From Thalassocella blandensis (GTDB taxonomy: Bacteria > Pseudomonadota > Gammaproteobacteria > Pseudomonadales > Cellvibrionaceae), in the NCBI GenBank assembly GCA_902141825.1, contig CABFPG010000003.1, positions 62,001-126,000 of the forward strand: DNA of 64,000 nt, written 5' to 3'. The translations under genes and the position numbers were made by a program. The notes beneath the pieces were generated by a model. The model saw only the letters and a program-made list of their open reading frames with translations, was not told where the DNA came from and searched no databases. Below, in pieces: positions 8,780-20,046 of the stretch (positions are counted from its first letter, which is position 1; every line of letters begins with the position of its first letter).

Positions 8780-10558
8780 TTACTTGGCTTCTGGGGCAGG
8801 CTTAACTTTTAGACGAATATGCAATTCATCCAGCTGCTTCTTATCAACAGCACCAGGTGCATCCGTCATGACGCATGCCGCAGATTGAGTTTTAGGAAAT
8901 GCAATAACATCTCGAATAGACTCGGACCCAGTCATTAGCATGATCAATCGATCCAAACCGAATGCCAGACCGCCATGAGGAGGCGCACCATATTTCAATG
9001 CATCCAGTAGGAAGCCAAATTTCTCTCGCTGCTCCTCTTCTTCTATGCCCAGAATCTTGAATACGGTCTGTTGCATTTTCTGCTCATGAATACGCACCGA
9101 ACCACCGCCTAACTCAGTACCGTTGAGCACCATATCGTAAGCTCGAGAAAGGGCTGTTGCAGGATTCGCATTCAATTCGTCTGGCGTGCAGGAAGGGGCC
9201 GTAAACGGATGATGCAGCGCTGTTAAACTTCCGTCTTCCAGCTCTTCGAACATGGGGAAATCAACTACCCACAGCGGCGCCCAGTCACACGTATAAAGAT
9301 TCAGATCTTCACCCAGTTTGCAGCGCAGTGCACCGAGAGCTTCTGATACCACTTTTTGCGAGTCCGCACCGAAGAAGATTAAATCGCCATTCTCCGCCTC
9401 AACGCGGTCTAGTATGGATTTAACCACTTCAGGGGTTAAGAATTTCACAATCGGAGATTGCAGACCATTCTCCAGATCATCCTTATCATTTACCTTGATA
9501 TAGGCTAGCCCTTTGGCACCGTAAATTGAGACGAATTTTGTGTAAGCATCAATTTTCTTACGTGGAATTTCACCGCCTTTCGGCACTTTCATGGCGGTAA
9601 CACGACATTTTGGATCATTCGCAGGGCCAGAGAATACTTTAAACTCCACATCCTTCATCAGATCTTTAATTTCGATCATTTCTAAAGGAATACGCAGATC
9701 CGGCTTGTCAGAACCGTATTTTTCCATCGCTTCAGAAAAAGGCATTCTTGGAAATTCACCAAGGTCCACGCCCATCAAATCCTGGTACAACTTACGCACC
9801 ATTCCCTCGGTAATTGACATGATCTCTTCCTCTCCCAGGAAAGATGTCTCGATATCAATTTGGGTAAATTCCGGCTGACGATCTGCACGTAAATCTTCAT
9901 CCCGGAAACATTTGGCAATTTGGTAGTAACGATCAAACCCAGACACCATCAATAATTGCTTAAACAATTGAGGCGACTGCGGCAGTGCAAAAAACTTATT
10001 TTCATGCGTACGAGAAGGCACCAGATAATCACGTGCACCTTCTGGCGTAGCACGAGTGAGAATAGGTGTTTCAATATCAAGAAAGCCATTATCATCGAGA
10101 TAGTTTCGAATGGCCGATGTGACCTTGGAACGAAAACGCAGATTTTTTTGCATGGCGGTGCGGCGTAAATCCAAGTAGCGATACTTCAACCGTACATCTT
10201 CGCCGACCTGAGTGTGTTCATCCAATTGAAATGGCGGGGTTTCCGCAGTGTTTAATATTTTTAACGCGGTTCCGTAGACTTCAATTTCACCGGTGGCCAT
10301 ATTAGCATTGACGGTTGCTTCCGAACGCGCTCTAACCTTGCCGGTGACCTGCAACACATATTCCGGACGCACTTTATCTGCGAGCGCGAAATTTTCCTGC
10401 GCATCAGGGTCAAACACCACCTGCACAATGCCATCACGGTCTCGTAAATCTACAAATATAACGCCACCGTGGTCTCGGCGACGATCCACCCATCCACATA
10501 TTGTAACTTCTTGGTCAATGTTGGTCGCATTTAGAGAACCACAGTAGACGCTTCTCAT
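8780..10558 (-). CDS. aspS: Aspartyl-tRNA synthetase (class II)
   Basis: 592 residues, full length for the bacterial type. The N-terminal OB-fold anticodon-binding domain contains [23 protein letters not shown]. The catalytic core has motif 2 ([18 protein letters not shown]), the bacterial GAD insertion in the middle, and motif 3 ([16 protein letters not shown]). It charges tRNA-Asp. Whether it is discriminating or also charges tRNA-Asn cannot be told from this window. It lies between the fmdB-like gene and yebC, a conserved order. Confidence 0.98.
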   Translation of the reverse strand: MRSVYCGSLNATNIDQEVTICGWVDRRRDHGGVIFVDLRDRDGIVQVVFDPDAQENFALADKVRPEYVLQVTGKVRARSEATVNANMATGEIEVYGTALKILNTAETPPFQLDEHTQVGEDVRLKYRYLDLRRTAMQKNLRFRSKVTSAIRNYLDDNGFLDIETPILTRATPEGARDYLVPSRTHENKFFALPQSPQLFKQLLMVSGFDRYYQIAKCFRDEDLRADRQPEFTQIDIETSFLGEEEIMSITEGMVRKLYQDLMGVDLGEFPRMPFSEAMEKYGSDKPDLRIPLEMIEIKDLMKDVEFKVFSGPANDPKCRVTAMKVPKGGEIPRKKIDAYTKFVSIYGAKGLAYIKVNDKDDLENGLQSPIVKFLTPEVVKSILDRVEAENGDLIFFGADSQKVVSEALGALRCKLGEDLNLYTCDWAPLWVVDFPMFEELEDGSLTALHHPFTAPSCTPDELNANPATALSRAYDMVLNGTELGGGSVRIHEQKMQQTVFKILGIEEEEQREKFGFLLDALKYGAPPHGGLAFGLDRLIMLMTGSESIRDVIAFPKTQSAACVMTDAPGAVDKKQLDELHIRLKVKPAPEAK

Positions 10559-10585
10559 GAGATATTCCTATTAAAGTCAATAAAA

Positions 10586-10891
10586 TTAAGATTCTGTTTT
10601 CTTCGAGCCCGAAGACGCGTCGCTCTTATTTGAGCTTGCCGGCTTATCGCCACCCTGACTCGTTTTGCTCTTACTATCACTATCTGATTTAGCAATATTC
10701 TTCTGCTTTCCAGATTTAAAGTCCGTTTCGTACCAGCCACCTCCTTTTAACCTAAAGGCTGCTGCCGAAATTTTCTTTATCAATGACGCTTCACCGCAGG
10801 CAGGGCACTGCTTTAAAGGGTCGTCACTCATTTTTTGTAAAGCTTCCAGTTCATGTTCACACGCTTCACATTTATACTCATAAATTGGCAT
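10586..10891 (-). CDS. FmdB-family zinc-ribbon protein
   Basis: A 101-residue protein with an N-terminal zinc ribbon (MPIYEYKCEACEHE, then QCPACGEASL), the FmdB/CxxC-CxxC regulatory-type domain. The C-terminal half is a low-complexity Ser/Lys/Asp tail (SDSDSKSKTSQGGDKPASS) and is probably disordered. FmdB-like proteins sit immediately upstream of aspS in many gammaproteobacteria; their function is not established. It is 27 bp from aspS and very likely in the same operon. Confidence 0.88.
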   Translation of the reverse strand: MPIYEYKCEACEHELEALQKMSDDPLKQCPACGEASLIKKISAAAFRLKGGGWYETDFKSGKQKNIAKSDSDSKSKTSQGGDKPASSNKSDASSGSKKTES

Positions 10892-11706
10892 TTTTTAACC
10901 CTCATGCACTTACATTTATTGCATTTGACAGAGAAACAAGCCGGATTCACTCGCTTGTACACTGACATAAACCGATCAAATCCAGCGATCCATGCATTTT
11001 ATGCGGAAAAACTAACTCAAACTGGTGTATTTCGCTCACATTCTAGCCAAAAAAAGGCGGAGCATTATACCCCAGCCCCGTTGATTCATAAACACACTTG
11101 AACCCGCTGAGACAGCCTCCTTAAATAGGCCCTTTTCTCCGTATTGCAAGCATACATAACGGAGAACCAGACGAATTGCCACAATATTTTCCCTTCAGTG
11201 CATATATCGACAAGCAGAATCACTGACCTACACTTTCCTTCGCCGCTTCACCGACTAAGCAATATTGGCTGATAAACATAACAACAAACTTAAACCTCAC
11301 CCCACGGGAAAACACAGTCAAAATAACCAGGCTCATTAGAAATCAGATGTCTTTTACAGGCTGACTTTTCGTATTTGACTTGTGGCAGCGAATACTTAAA
11401 CACGCGCGCTTCACTTCAGTTCTACAGAGTTTTTTTGCTGCATAGAAACAAAAACCCTATTTTTAAGGGATAAAAAAGCCTTAAAATCAACCAAAATGCA
11501 AAAAAGTCTATATTTATAGTGTTTTTTTATTGCTTAGATTCTTTGAATCAACTATATATACGCTCAGCGCACCGAGATAAAGGTTGTCTTTTTGGAATTT
11601 CTGGTACTTGGAAAACACAAGTTGTGTTTAAAAGCCAAATCGAAAAGTCGCCCCAAAGTGGCGCAGCAAACCATTATCCATTAATAATAAATTCACGAGG
11701 CAAAAT
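10892..11706. other. Long intergenic region upstream of the HU gene
   Basis: 815 bp between two divergent transcription units. I see no supported reading frame or RNA gene. The right end holds the likely promoter of the HU gene (11530-11558). The rest is unexplained, and a small RNA cannot be excluded. Confidence 0.4.
11530..11558 (+). promoter_or_regulatory. Possible promoter of the HU-like gene
   Basis: TTGCTT (11530-11535), a 17-bp spacer and TATATA (11553-11558) give a plausible sigma-70 promoter about 150 bp before the HU start. The spacer contains a short inverted repeat (gattctttgaatc). Assigned by eye. Confidence 0.4.
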
Positions 11707-12153
11707 ATGGCTGCAAAAAAAGCTGCTAAAAAAGCTCCTGCAAAGAAAACCGCTGCAAAAAAAGCACCTGCAAAAAAAGCTGCCGCTAAGAAAGCTCCAG
11801 CTAAAAAAGCAGCTGCCAAAGCAGCTCCAAAGAAAGTTACAGCAATCAAAGAGCGTTACTCTAAAACTCAAATTCTGACCCAACTTTCAGAAACTACTGA
11901 AGTTCCACGTAAACAAGTTCAAGCTGTACTTGATGAATTATCAAACATCATCGAAGGGCATGTTAGCAAGCGCGGCTGTGGCGAATTCGTTATGCCAGGT
12001 CTTTTCAAAGTCGTTACCGTCAAGAAGCCAGCTCGTAAAGCTCGCAAAGGCATCAATCCTTTCACTGGCGAAGAGCAAATGTTTGCAGCGAAACCAGCTA
12101 GCACTTCAGTTAAAGTACGTCCACTGAAAAAACTGAAGGAAATGGCCGAGTAA
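11707..12153 (+). CDS. HU-family DNA-binding protein with histone-H1-like N-terminal tail
   Basis: 148 residues. Residues 2-45 are a repetitive Lys/Ala/Pro tail (AAKKAAKKAPAKK repeats), like eukaryotic histone H1 or the AlgP family. Residues about 50-148 form an HU/IHF-type domain (KTQILTQLSETTEVPRKQV, GEFVMPGLFKV, KGINPFTGEE). The tail should bind DNA nonspecifically and the HU fold should bend or compact DNA, so a nucleoid-associated role is inferred. It is monocistronic, with a strong terminator right after it. The start follows GGCAAAAT and is fixed by the frame. The gene is highly A/G-rich in the tail. Confidence 0.88.
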   Translation: MAAKKAAKKAPAKKTAAKKAPAKKAAAKKAPAKKAAAKAAPKKVTAIKERYSKTQILTQLSETTEVPRKQVQAVLDELSNIIEGHVSKRGCGEFVMPGLFKVVTVKKPARKARKGINPFTGEEQMFAAKPASTSVKVRPLKKLKEMAE

Positions 12154-12170
12154 ATCTCGCCAGCCTCAAT

Positions 12171-12197
12171 AAAAAACCCGCTGACGCGGGTTTTTTT
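12171..12197 (+). terminator. Intrinsic terminator after the HU gene
   Basis: AAACCCG-CTGACG-CGGGTTT stem-loop followed by a run of seven T. An A tract on the other side lets it also act on transcripts coming from the other strand, but the HIT gene reads away from it only after its own stop, so it probably serves both convergent genes. Confidence 0.9.
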
Positions 12198-12221
12198 ATA
12201 CCTTGAAAACAGTAACCAGGC

Positions 12222-12689
12222 TCACGGAGTAAAGCTTTCACTACTTCCCATTATATCGTCCACACCGCAGTGCGCTTCAAAGCCCTCCCCCACCAATGAG
12301 CCATGCAATCGATTGAGGCGCTCCTCCAGTACCTCTTTATCATATGCTTTTGCGGGTTTCGCCCCCCATATCGCGCCAGGCCAGGCTGGGTCATCAGAGA
12401 ATCGCGCAACGTGGTGCACGTGTAATTGCGACACAACATTCCCCAACGCGGCAATGTTCATCGTTGTTGGGGTAAAAATCGAAGTCATAACCTCAGATAA
12501 GTGACTGGACTCACGAATAAGTTGTAATTGATCTTCTTGCGCCAGATGGTGAATTTCACGCATTTTGGAGCGTTTGGGTACAAGAATTACCCAGGGATAA
12601 TTTGCATCCTTGTGCAACAATACCAAACAGAGCTTGAATTGCCCGACAGTCACGGTATCTTCTTTAAGTTGTTCATGGAGTTCGAACAT
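12222..12689 (-). CDS. HIT-family protein
   Basis: 155 residues of the histidine-triad superfamily of nucleotide hydrolases/transferases. The active-site motif reads QLHVHHVAR (about residues 87-95), with NIAALGNVV just before it; the central histidines bind the alpha-phosphate and form the nucleotidyl intermediate. The substrate is unknown; family members hydrolyse AMP conjugates or Ap4A-like dinucleotides. It is a single gene between the HU terminator and the divergent proS. Confidence 0.87.
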   Translation of the reverse strand: MFELHEQLKEDTVTVGQFKLCLVLLHKDANYPWVILVPKRSKMREIHHLAQEDQLQLIRESSHLSEVMTSIFTPTTMNIAALGNVVSQLHVHHVARFSDDPAWPGAIWGAKPAKAYDKEVLEERLNRLHGSLVGEGFEAHCGVDDIMGSSESFTP

Positions 12690-12805
12690 AGCTATTCCTC
12701 AAATAGGCCTATCGTCTTAGAATACGCGTCTTATTAATTATAGGGTAACCATGAAACGATTGGACAAGCCCCTCATTCATTAATTTTTATATAAAAAGGT
12801 AAAAC

Positions 12806-14527
12806 ATGCGTGCCAGCAATTTCCTGATAGCCACTAAAAAAGAAACCCCTGCCGATGCCGAAGTTATCAGTCATCAGTTAATGCTGCGCGCCGGCTTAAT
12901 TCGTAAAATGGCATCCGGTCTCTATAACTGGTTACCTCTTGGACTCCGGGTCCTGCGCAAAGTTGAGAATATTGTGCGTGAAGAAATGGACAAATCCGGC
13001 GCGCTTGAAGTCCTGATGCCTGTTGTTCAACCCGCCGAACTGTGGCAGGAATCACGACGCTGGGAGCAATATGGGCCGGAATTGTTGCGGATACACGACC
13101 GTCACCAGCGTGAATTCTGTCTCGGCCCGACTCATGAAGAAGTGATCACCGATCTAATTCGCAACGAAATCAGCAGCTATAAGCAGTTACCCGCCAATTT
13201 CTACCAGATTCAAACAAAGTTTCGGGATGAAGTACGGCCTCGCTTTGGGGTGATGCGCTCACGAGAATTCATCATGAAAGATGCCTACTCGTTTCACCTG
13301 ACGCAAGATTCGCTGCAGCAAACATACGATGTGATGCATCAAACGTATTGCAATATTTTTGATCGTATCGGTCTGGGGTATCGTCCCGTACTGGCAGATA
13401 CGGGCTCGATTGGTGGCTCCGGCTCGCACGAATTCCATGTCCTGGCAGAGAGTGGTGAAGATGATATTGCATTCAGCAGCGACAGTGATTACGCAGCAAA
13501 CGTTGAATTAGCGGAAGCCGTTGCCCCACAAAATGACGATACAGCAGAGCAACCGATAGAAGAAGTGGCAACACCAGGTCAAAAAACCATTGATGAAGTA
13601 TCGGCTTATTTAAAAGTGCCAGCCGAAAACTCCGTCAAAACGCTTATCGTCAACGGCATTTGTGAAGAGGGAGAGATTCCACCTCTTGTTGCCTTGGTAT
13701 TGCGTGGAGATCACAGTTTAAATGAAATTAAAGCGGCAAAAATAGCTGAAGTGGCCGATCCGCTGACGTTTGCAGATGAAGCGAGAATAAAGCAGGAGAT
13801 CGGTGCGGAAGTAGGCTCTCTCGGCCCAGTAGGATTAAACATCACGACCATCGTAGATCGCTCTGCGGCTGCGCTGAAAAATTTCACCTGTGGTGCAAAC
13901 AAAACAGATTTTCATTTTATCAATGCGAATTGGAATGAAACCACCAAACCAGGCAAGGTGGCCGATTTGCGCAATGTGGTCATTGGCGACCCAAGCCCTT
14001 GCGGTAAAGGTACCCTGGACATCAAACGAGGTATTGAGGTCGGTCACATTTTCCAATTGGGAACCAAGTACTCCGAAGCCATGAAAGCCACCGTTCTCAA
14101 TGAAAATGGCAAAGAGCAAACGATGATTATGGGCTGTTATGGTATCGGGGTAACACGTGTTGTGGCAGCGGCAATAGAACAAAACCATGATGAAAACGGC
14201 ATCATTTGGCCAAATAGCATTGCCCCTTTTCAGGTTGCACTCATTCCTATCAACATGCATAAATCCGATGCTGTAAAAGAAAAGTGTGAGACTCTCTACA
14301 CAGAGCTTAGCGCTCAGGGTATTGATGTGATTTACATGGACGAAGCTAAAGCACGTCTTGGCGTGATGCTGGCAGACACCGAGCTTATGGGCATTCCTTT
14401 CCGAATTGTGGTGGGAGATCGCGGACTGGAAAAAGGCGCGGTAGAATTCAAAGGTCGCCGCGACAGTGATAGCCAAGATGTTGCTATTGATGAAATCGTC
14501 AGCTTTTTAAAAGCCAAACTGGCGTAA
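12806..14527 (+). CDS. proS: Prolyl-tRNA synthetase (bacterial type)
   Basis: 573 residues with class II motifs: motif 2 around [17 protein letters not shown], motif 3 near [18 protein letters not shown]. The INS editing domain, which clears Ala-tRNA-Pro, is inserted between them (about residues 224-405), as in the E. coli type. The C-terminal anticodon-binding domain follows. AAAAGG precedes the ATG. A lytic transglycosylase gene follows 60 bp downstream in the same direction, an arrangement also seen in Pseudomonas. Confidence 0.98.
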   Translation: MRASNFLIATKKETPADAEVISHQLMLRAGLIRKMASGLYNWLPLGLRVLRKVENIVREEMDKSGALEVLMPVVQPAELWQESRRWEQYGPELLRIHDRHQREFCLGPTHEEVITDLIRNEISSYKQLPANFYQIQTKFRDEVRPRFGVMRSREFIMKDAYSFHLTQDSLQQTYDVMHQTYCNIFDRIGLGYRPVLADTGSIGGSGSHEFHVLAESGEDDIAFSSDSDYAANVELAEAVAPQNDDTAEQPIEEVATPGQKTIDEVSAYLKVPAENSVKTLIVNGICEEGEIPPLVALVLRGDHSLNEIKAAKIAEVADPLTFADEARIKQEIGAEVGSLGPVGLNITTIVDRSAAALKNFTCGANKTDFHFINANWNETTKPGKVADLRNVVIGDPSPCGKGTLDIKRGIEVGHIFQLGTKYSEAMKATVLNENGKEQTMIMGCYGIGVTRVVAAAIEQNHDENGIIWPNSIAPFQVALIPINMHKSDAVKEKCETLYTELSAQGIDVIYMDEAKARLGVMLADTELMGIPFRIVVGDRGLEKGAVEFKGRRDSDSQDVAIDEIVSFLKAKLA

Positions 14528-14587
14528 ACTTATGGGCAAAATGAGCACTGAGCTAATTTGTTTTAAGTGAATATATAGATTGCAACC

Positions 14588-15181
14588 ATGACACGCCTGC
14601 CAAACATGCCCTTTTTTTTCCTAAGCATGCTGTTGTTGCTGACAGGCATCAGCAGTATGCAGGCATGGTCAAATGTTAACTCCAAGCACCACGTGGACCC
14701 GGAGTTGCGGGAAAAGTTACGGCAAACTATTTCCCAGGCAGACAGTTTCGTCGATCAGTTCGACGCGCAAGTCTGGCTGGTGCAAAAGTCTGAAGTGCTT
14801 TCTCGCTACATCAAAGACCATGACCGACGTCTTTTTATTCTTAAAGAAGTCCACCATGCAGCCACCAATGCAAACGTCTCTCCCGAGTTCGTATTGGCGG
14901 TTATCCAAATAGAAAGCATGTTCGACCCTTATGCGGTGTCATCAGCAGGAGCCTTGGGCATGATGCAGGTAATGCCGTTCTGGAAAAAAGAAATCGGACG
15001 GGAATCCGATAACTTGATAGATGTTCGCACAAATCTAAAATATGGATGTACCATCCTTAAACACTATCTGGATAGGGCCAAAGGAGACTGGAAGGAAGCA
15101 CTGGCACGCTACAATGGAAGTTACGGGCAATACTGGTACCCCGAAAAAGTTATGGTTGCCTGGCAGAAAAACTGGCGTTAA
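14588..15181 (+). CDS. Secreted lytic transglycosylase (SLT domain)
   Basis: 197 residues with a signal peptide (about 1-27, hydrophobic FFFLSMLLLLTG). The SLT fold covers about 85-190: the catalytic glutamate is E109 in LAVIQIESMFDP, and AVSSAGALGMMQVMP and the ARYNGSYGQYWYPEKV region are conserved. It would cleave the MurNAc-GlcNAc bond of peptidoglycan, forming 1,6-anhydroMurNAc, in the periplasm. Its stop codon overlaps the stop of avtA on the other strand (15178-15181). Which transglycosylase subfamily is not clear. Confidence 0.9.
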   Translation: MTRLPNMPFFFLSMLLLLTGISSMQAWSNVNSKHHVDPELREKLRQTISQADSFVDQFDAQVWLVQKSEVLSRYIKDHDRRLFILKEVHHAATNANVSPEFVLAVIQIESMFDPYAVSSAGALGMMQVMPFWKKEIGRESDNLIDVRTNLKYGCTILKHYLDRAKGDWKEALARYNGSYGQYWYPEKVMVAWQKNWR

Positions 15182-16461
15182 GCCAGTAATTCCGTGATCA
15201 CCTCAGCGATTAACGCTATACCGCCCTCAATCACTTTCTCACTTTGACAGTATGTTAAGCGTATGCACTGCTGTGCATGTTGGGCCGAAACGCCACCATG
15301 CGAGCTCGTCTCATCCACGCCGAAAAAGAAATGCGACCCGTCCATAACCAACACACCGCGTTGTTTCATTTGCAGATAAAGCTCTTCCGAACTGATCGGC
15401 AGAGACTTAAACCAAAGCCAAAGAAAAAATGCCCCCTCTGGCTCATGCACAGCATAATCAATATCGGCGAAATACTTATCGACACACGCAAGTGCAAAGT
15501 CACGTTTCTGCCGATAAAAGGGTAACAGGGTATTGTCACACAATGGCGCGAGTTCATTGCCCTGCAATAGCGAAGTCATGAGAGCCGGACCAAAATTGCC
15601 GTTGGCTAAGTTGATCAAGGTATTGATATTCACCAGTTTATTGATGACGTCTTCCGCTGCAATGATAATACCGGTTCGAGTACCCGGCATTCCGAGCTTG
15701 GACAAGCTCAAGACATAAATATTACTTTCATTGAAATAGTGCTGAGGATCATCATAGCAAATGCCGGGAAACGGGTGGCCGTATGCACAGTCCACAATTA
15801 AGGGAATGTCATGTTGTTGTGACAACGCCGTAAGATAATCCATTTCTTCCAGCGTCAGAATATTCCCGGTAGGGTTGGTGGGGCGGGAAACACACATCGC
15901 GACGCTGTGCTCATCCAACGTCACCCCATCTTTGTCGATGTGATACTTAAATCGTGCATCTGCGGTTTGCTCAATGCTGGGCATAAAGCCCCGCAAAACA
16001 CCTTGCTCAATAGTCTGGTCGGCATAGCCCAGATACTCAGGCATCATCGGAAAAATTATCTGGCGTAATGCATCATTGACCCCGTGCTGCTCTTTGCGCC
16101 CGGCAAACATGTTTAACAAAATAAAAAAGGCGGATTGACTACCATTAACAACGGCTACATTTTTATTTGTGACCGGCCACCCCATGTGTGAATTTAGATA
16201 GGGCACGAGTGCAGAGATAAACTCCTCTGATCCTCGCGGTGACTGGTAGATACCAATAAGTTTGTGTAAACGTTCTGTGTTGTCTGCGATGGCGTGCATA
16301 TGTTTGGCAACCAGCGCTTCAAATTCTGGTACCTGAGCGGGATTTCCCCCGCCAAGAAACAACAGATCCGGGTTTACATTCAACGCCTCACCCAGGTCCT
16401 CCATTAACGAGACAATGCCGGAATTTGCTCCCAGTTTTTGGCCAAAATGCGAATATTTCAT
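15178..16461 (-). CDS. avtA: Valine--pyruvate aminotransferase
   Basis: A fold-type I PLP aminotransferase of 427 residues that closely follows E. coli AvtA by eye: LMEDLGEALN, FLGGGNPAQVPE, VNGSQSAFFILLNMFAGR, CVSRPTNPTGN, and SLSKLGMPGTRTGI with the PLP lysine. It makes valine from 2-ketoisovalerate with alanine as amino donor. I start at the ATG at 16459-16461 (MKYSHFGQKL), matching the family start; an upstream TTG at 16500 is possible. It is tail-to-tail with the transglycosylase. Confidence 0.93.
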   Translation of the reverse strand: MKYSHFGQKLGANSGIVSLMEDLGEALNVNPDLLFLGGGNPAQVPEFEALVAKHMHAIADNTERLHKLIGIYQSPRGSEEFISALVPYLNSHMGWPVTNKNVAVVNGSQSAFFILLNMFAGRKEQHGVNDALRQIIFPMMPEYLGYADQTIEQGVLRGFMPSIEQTADARFKYHIDKDGVTLDEHSVAMCVSRPTNPTGNILTLEEMDYLTALSQQHDIPLIVDCAYGHPFPGICYDDPQHYFNESNIYVLSLSKLGMPGTRTGIIIAAEDVINKLVNINTLINLANGNFGPALMTSLLQGNELAPLCDNTLLPFYRQKRDFALACVDKYFADIDYAVHEPEGAFFLWLWFKSLPISSEELYLQMKQRGVLVMDGSHFFFGVDETSSHGGVSAQHAQQCIRLTYCQSEKVIEGGIALIAEVITELLA

Positions 16462-16530
16462 ATCTAGACTGCTACCATCTACAAACGTAAAAGCCTGCAA
16501 TGATACAAAAGAAAGCGTGGAATTTGTGGA

Positions 16531-16902
16531 TTAAAGCTCGAGAAGCCCGTAGGTCAGCAGAACTTCCTGCAACTTGTCTTTATTAATGGGTTTTTTTATG
16601 AAATCGAGCGCCCCAAGGGATTTTACCCGCTCTCGCGCTTCAGGTTGAATATCGCCACTGATAACAATGATCACGGCCTTTAACTCTTCAGACTTTACGG
16701 ATTCCAATACGCCATAGCCATCCAGGCCAGGCATCGTCAAATCCAAAAAGACCATTTCCCCCTTCCCTGCACGAATTGCCTCTATGCCTTCATATCCATT
16801 CGTGGCATACGTAATGTCAACGTCCCAACTATCAGGCAGGGATCTCGCAACTTGCTTGCGCGCCATGCTGGAATCATCACAAATCAGTAGAGGTATGGCC
16901 AT
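16531..16902 (-). CDS. Single-domain response regulator (CheY-like)
   Basis: 123 residues, a lone receiver domain. The acidic pocket is D9/D10 (LLICDDSSM), the phosphoacceptor is D54 in MVFLDLTMPG, and K104 in FIKKPIN is the conserved lysine. There is no output domain, so it should act by protein contact, like CheY or in a phosphorelay. The open frame extends upstream to 16980, but the receiver start at 16902 fits the fold. No kinase gene lies nearby; the partner is unknown. Confidence 0.88.
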   Translation of the reverse strand: MAIPLLICDDSSMARKQVARSLPDSWDVDITYATNGYEGIEAIRAGKGEMVFLDLTMPGLDGYGVLESVKSEELKAVIIVISGDIQPEARERVKSLGALDFIKKPINKDKLQEVLLTYGLLEL

Positions 16903-17043
16903 ATAGAGCAAAAACCTGAATGCCGTTTTTATTTGATTATAGCTAAAATCACTGAAGGTGCCTGTTTTAATCACCCGCATGTTTTTAGGTGTGTAAATTT
17001 AGCTTAGCAAAAACCTATTGTTTGGCCTCCCGATTGTCGCAAT

Positions 17044-18345
17044 TTAATGACTTTTTGAATCAAACAGACTTTCCAGGCTCAATGACAGTCGTTTTTTAGC
17101 AAAATCGTGCACTTCGCTATAGGCCTCTTCTACCGTTTTCAGCATGGTCGAGTTAGCATGCGCCTCCTGCAATTCACCCACTGGCATTTTGACCAAGTTG
17201 GCGATATCCCACAAACTCACATTATTCAGATCTCGACAAAGGGTGTAATTGCCGTTATCGGTTACGACTACCCATTTATTTTTCACCAGCAAAGAGCGCA
17301 GTGTTTGCCAGTGAACCAGTCCCAGGCCCAGACGCACACAATCCTCATCACTGACAAGCTCACCCGATTTAGACTTTTCCCGAAACATATCCAGGCACAC
17401 AATGATTGCCATCATGTTGGACAGTTTTCGCCGTCGAATTGCATAGTCCTTCTCCGCCAGAGTCCTCACAAATACGGCCCCGCCGAGAATGATCATCCAC
17501 AAAAAGTTAATCCACAACAGGAACAGTGGTACGGCGGCGAACGCACCATAAATTAGCTGGAAACTCGACTTCGCAACCAAAGCGCCAAACACCAGTTTGA
17601 GTAACTCAAAGCATAAGGCCGTGACTACGCCTCCTACCACGGCATATTTAAGCGGGACACGACAATTGGGGACTGCTGCAAACAGTAAAGTGAAGGATAT
17701 TGAGGAGAATGCGACAGGTAAAATTCGAAATAAGGGTGCTGCGGCAGTCATCACATTTACCTCTCCCACGACCAGCTTCTGTGAAAGTATGTAAGTACTC
17801 ATTAGCAAGCCAACCCCCAGTAATATTGGACCAATACTCAGTACCGCCCAATACAATAGAAAACTCGACAAGCCTCTACGCGCCTGGTCCACGCCCCATA
17901 TATTATTGAACGTCTTCTCAATATTGGTCAGCATGAGATAGGCCGTCACAACCAGCATCGCGATGCCTGGCCAGGTTAAATTTCGTGCCTGGGAAGAGAA
18001 ATTGGAAAGGTGACGCTGAAGCTCGGACCCACTGGAAGGGATAATGTGAGTGAAAATCAGATCCTGCAATTGGTCCCCTACACCGTCAAATGCTGGTATC
18101 AGAGAGAACATGGCATAGGTCACCGTCATCATCGGCACTAGCGCAAACAGCGTCATATATGTGAGCGCGGCAGCACTCCGCTGACATTTTTTATCAATGA
18201 ATTCAGCGGTTAAATGGCATACAAACCGCCAAAAAGTGCGTGCAGTTAGAATGGGGTGTAAAAATTGTTCCCGATTGTTCATAGTCGAGTAGCAATCCTC
18301 GGTCTTCTCTTTAGGGTTTTCTTTTGTGGGGGTGAGATTTTGCAT
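17044..18345 (-). CDS. YihY/UPF0761-family inner-membrane protein
   Basis: 433 residues with about six transmembrane segments between residues 45 and 290 and the family signatures KKCQRSAAALTYMTLFALVPMMTV and FGIYG-like aromatic loops (SFQLIYGAFAAVPLFLLWINF). The C-terminal 140 residues are soluble. The family was once called ribonuclease BN by mistake; its function is unknown. The start may be at 18345 or at the ATG at 18282 (MNNREQFLHP), which has GAGGA upstream but rather far away. Confidence 0.88.
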   Translation of the reverse strand: MQNLTPTKENPKEKTEDCYSTMNNREQFLHPILTARTFWRFVCHLTAEFIDKKCQRSAAALTYMTLFALVPMMTVTYAMFSLIPAFDGVGDQLQDLIFTHIIPSSGSELQRHLSNFSSQARNLTWPGIAMLVVTAYLMLTNIEKTFNNIWGVDQARRGLSSFLLYWAVLSIGPILLGVGLLMSTYILSQKLVVGEVNVMTAAAPLFRILPVAFSSISFTLLFAAVPNCRVPLKYAVVGGVVTALCFELLKLVFGALVAKSSFQLIYGAFAAVPLFLLWINFLWMIILGGAVFVRTLAEKDYAIRRRKLSNMMAIIVCLDMFREKSKSGELVSDEDCVRLGLGLVHWQTLRSLLVKNKWVVVTDNGNYTLCRDLNNVSLWDIANLVKMPVGELQEAHANSTMLKTVEEAYSEVHDFAKKRLSLSLESLFDSKSH

Positions 18346-18583
18346 CTGCTTTAAAGTTTAGTCCTTTGTTCAGGTATTAGGAGTACACAGGGTTCTGGTT
18401 CTCAGGAAAGACATCATTAAAGCAAAAAGGTACAATCGCGTACTATATGCAAAAAGGCTTTATTACATGACTTCGGCATGTTTTCGGTGTTGAGAGAACG
18501 CTAACGCATTGCAACCTCGGCACTTTTCCAGCCATGAACACGTATCCAACAGGATACATACGACCGCAATACTAGGAAACGGT

Positions 18584-19583
<1,000 letters not shown>

Positions 19584-19635
19584 CCGTTCTGTATGTATCC
19601 CTTACTTTACGATCACTAATTATGTCGAATTCATC

Positions 19636-20046
19636 ATGCCCAAAGTTTATAAACCTATAAAACATTTACACACTAAATTGCGCGGCGGCATCGCCACAAC
19701 CTGGGTCTTGTTCACCCTACTTCTCGGATTGTTTGCTTTTTGGAACATCAGCCGGGAAACCGGCTCGCTGGTGGTGTGGTGTTTTCAGTCAATCCCCCTG
19801 CTGGCTCTAGCACCAGGTATGTTTAAAAAGAACTATCGCAGCTACAGCTGGATGTGCTTCGTCTTATTATTCTATTTTATTTTTGCGGTAGAACGCTCAA
19901 TGATCTCGACCAGCACCTTTACAGACTATTTATTTCTCGCTTTAGTCGTTGCATTATTTTTAGCAACTATGATGACGAGTCGCTGGTTGCAGCGCAGCCA
20001 AAAACAGCATTTACTGAACCCAAAGGAAATCGAAGCCAATGTCTAA
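19636..20046 (+). CDS. DUF2069 membrane protein
   Basis: 136 residues with four predicted transmembrane helices (ATTWVLFTLLLGLFAFW, VVWCFQSIPLLALAPGMF, SYSWMCFVLLFYFIFAVE, YLFLALVVALFLATMM). The length and the pattern match DUF2069, which often follows wrbA. Function unknown. Its last 8 bp overlap the start of sppA, which implies translational coupling. Confidence 0.85.
   Translation: MPKVYKPIKHLHTKLRGGIATTWVLFTLLLGLFAFWNISRETGSLVVWCFQSIPLLALAPGMFKKNYRSYSWMCFVLLFYFIFAVERSMISTSTFTDYLFLALVVALFLATMMTSRWLQRSQKQHLLNPKEIEANV

Noticed and set aside
11628..11883. Minus-strand Phe/Ala-rich frames over the HU tail
   Set aside because: Antisense of the Lys/Ala repeat gives low-complexity hydrophobic runs; not a membrane protein gene.
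13835..14476. 213-codon minus-strand frame opposite proS
   Set aside because: Shadow of the proS coding sequence; no ribosome site or family.
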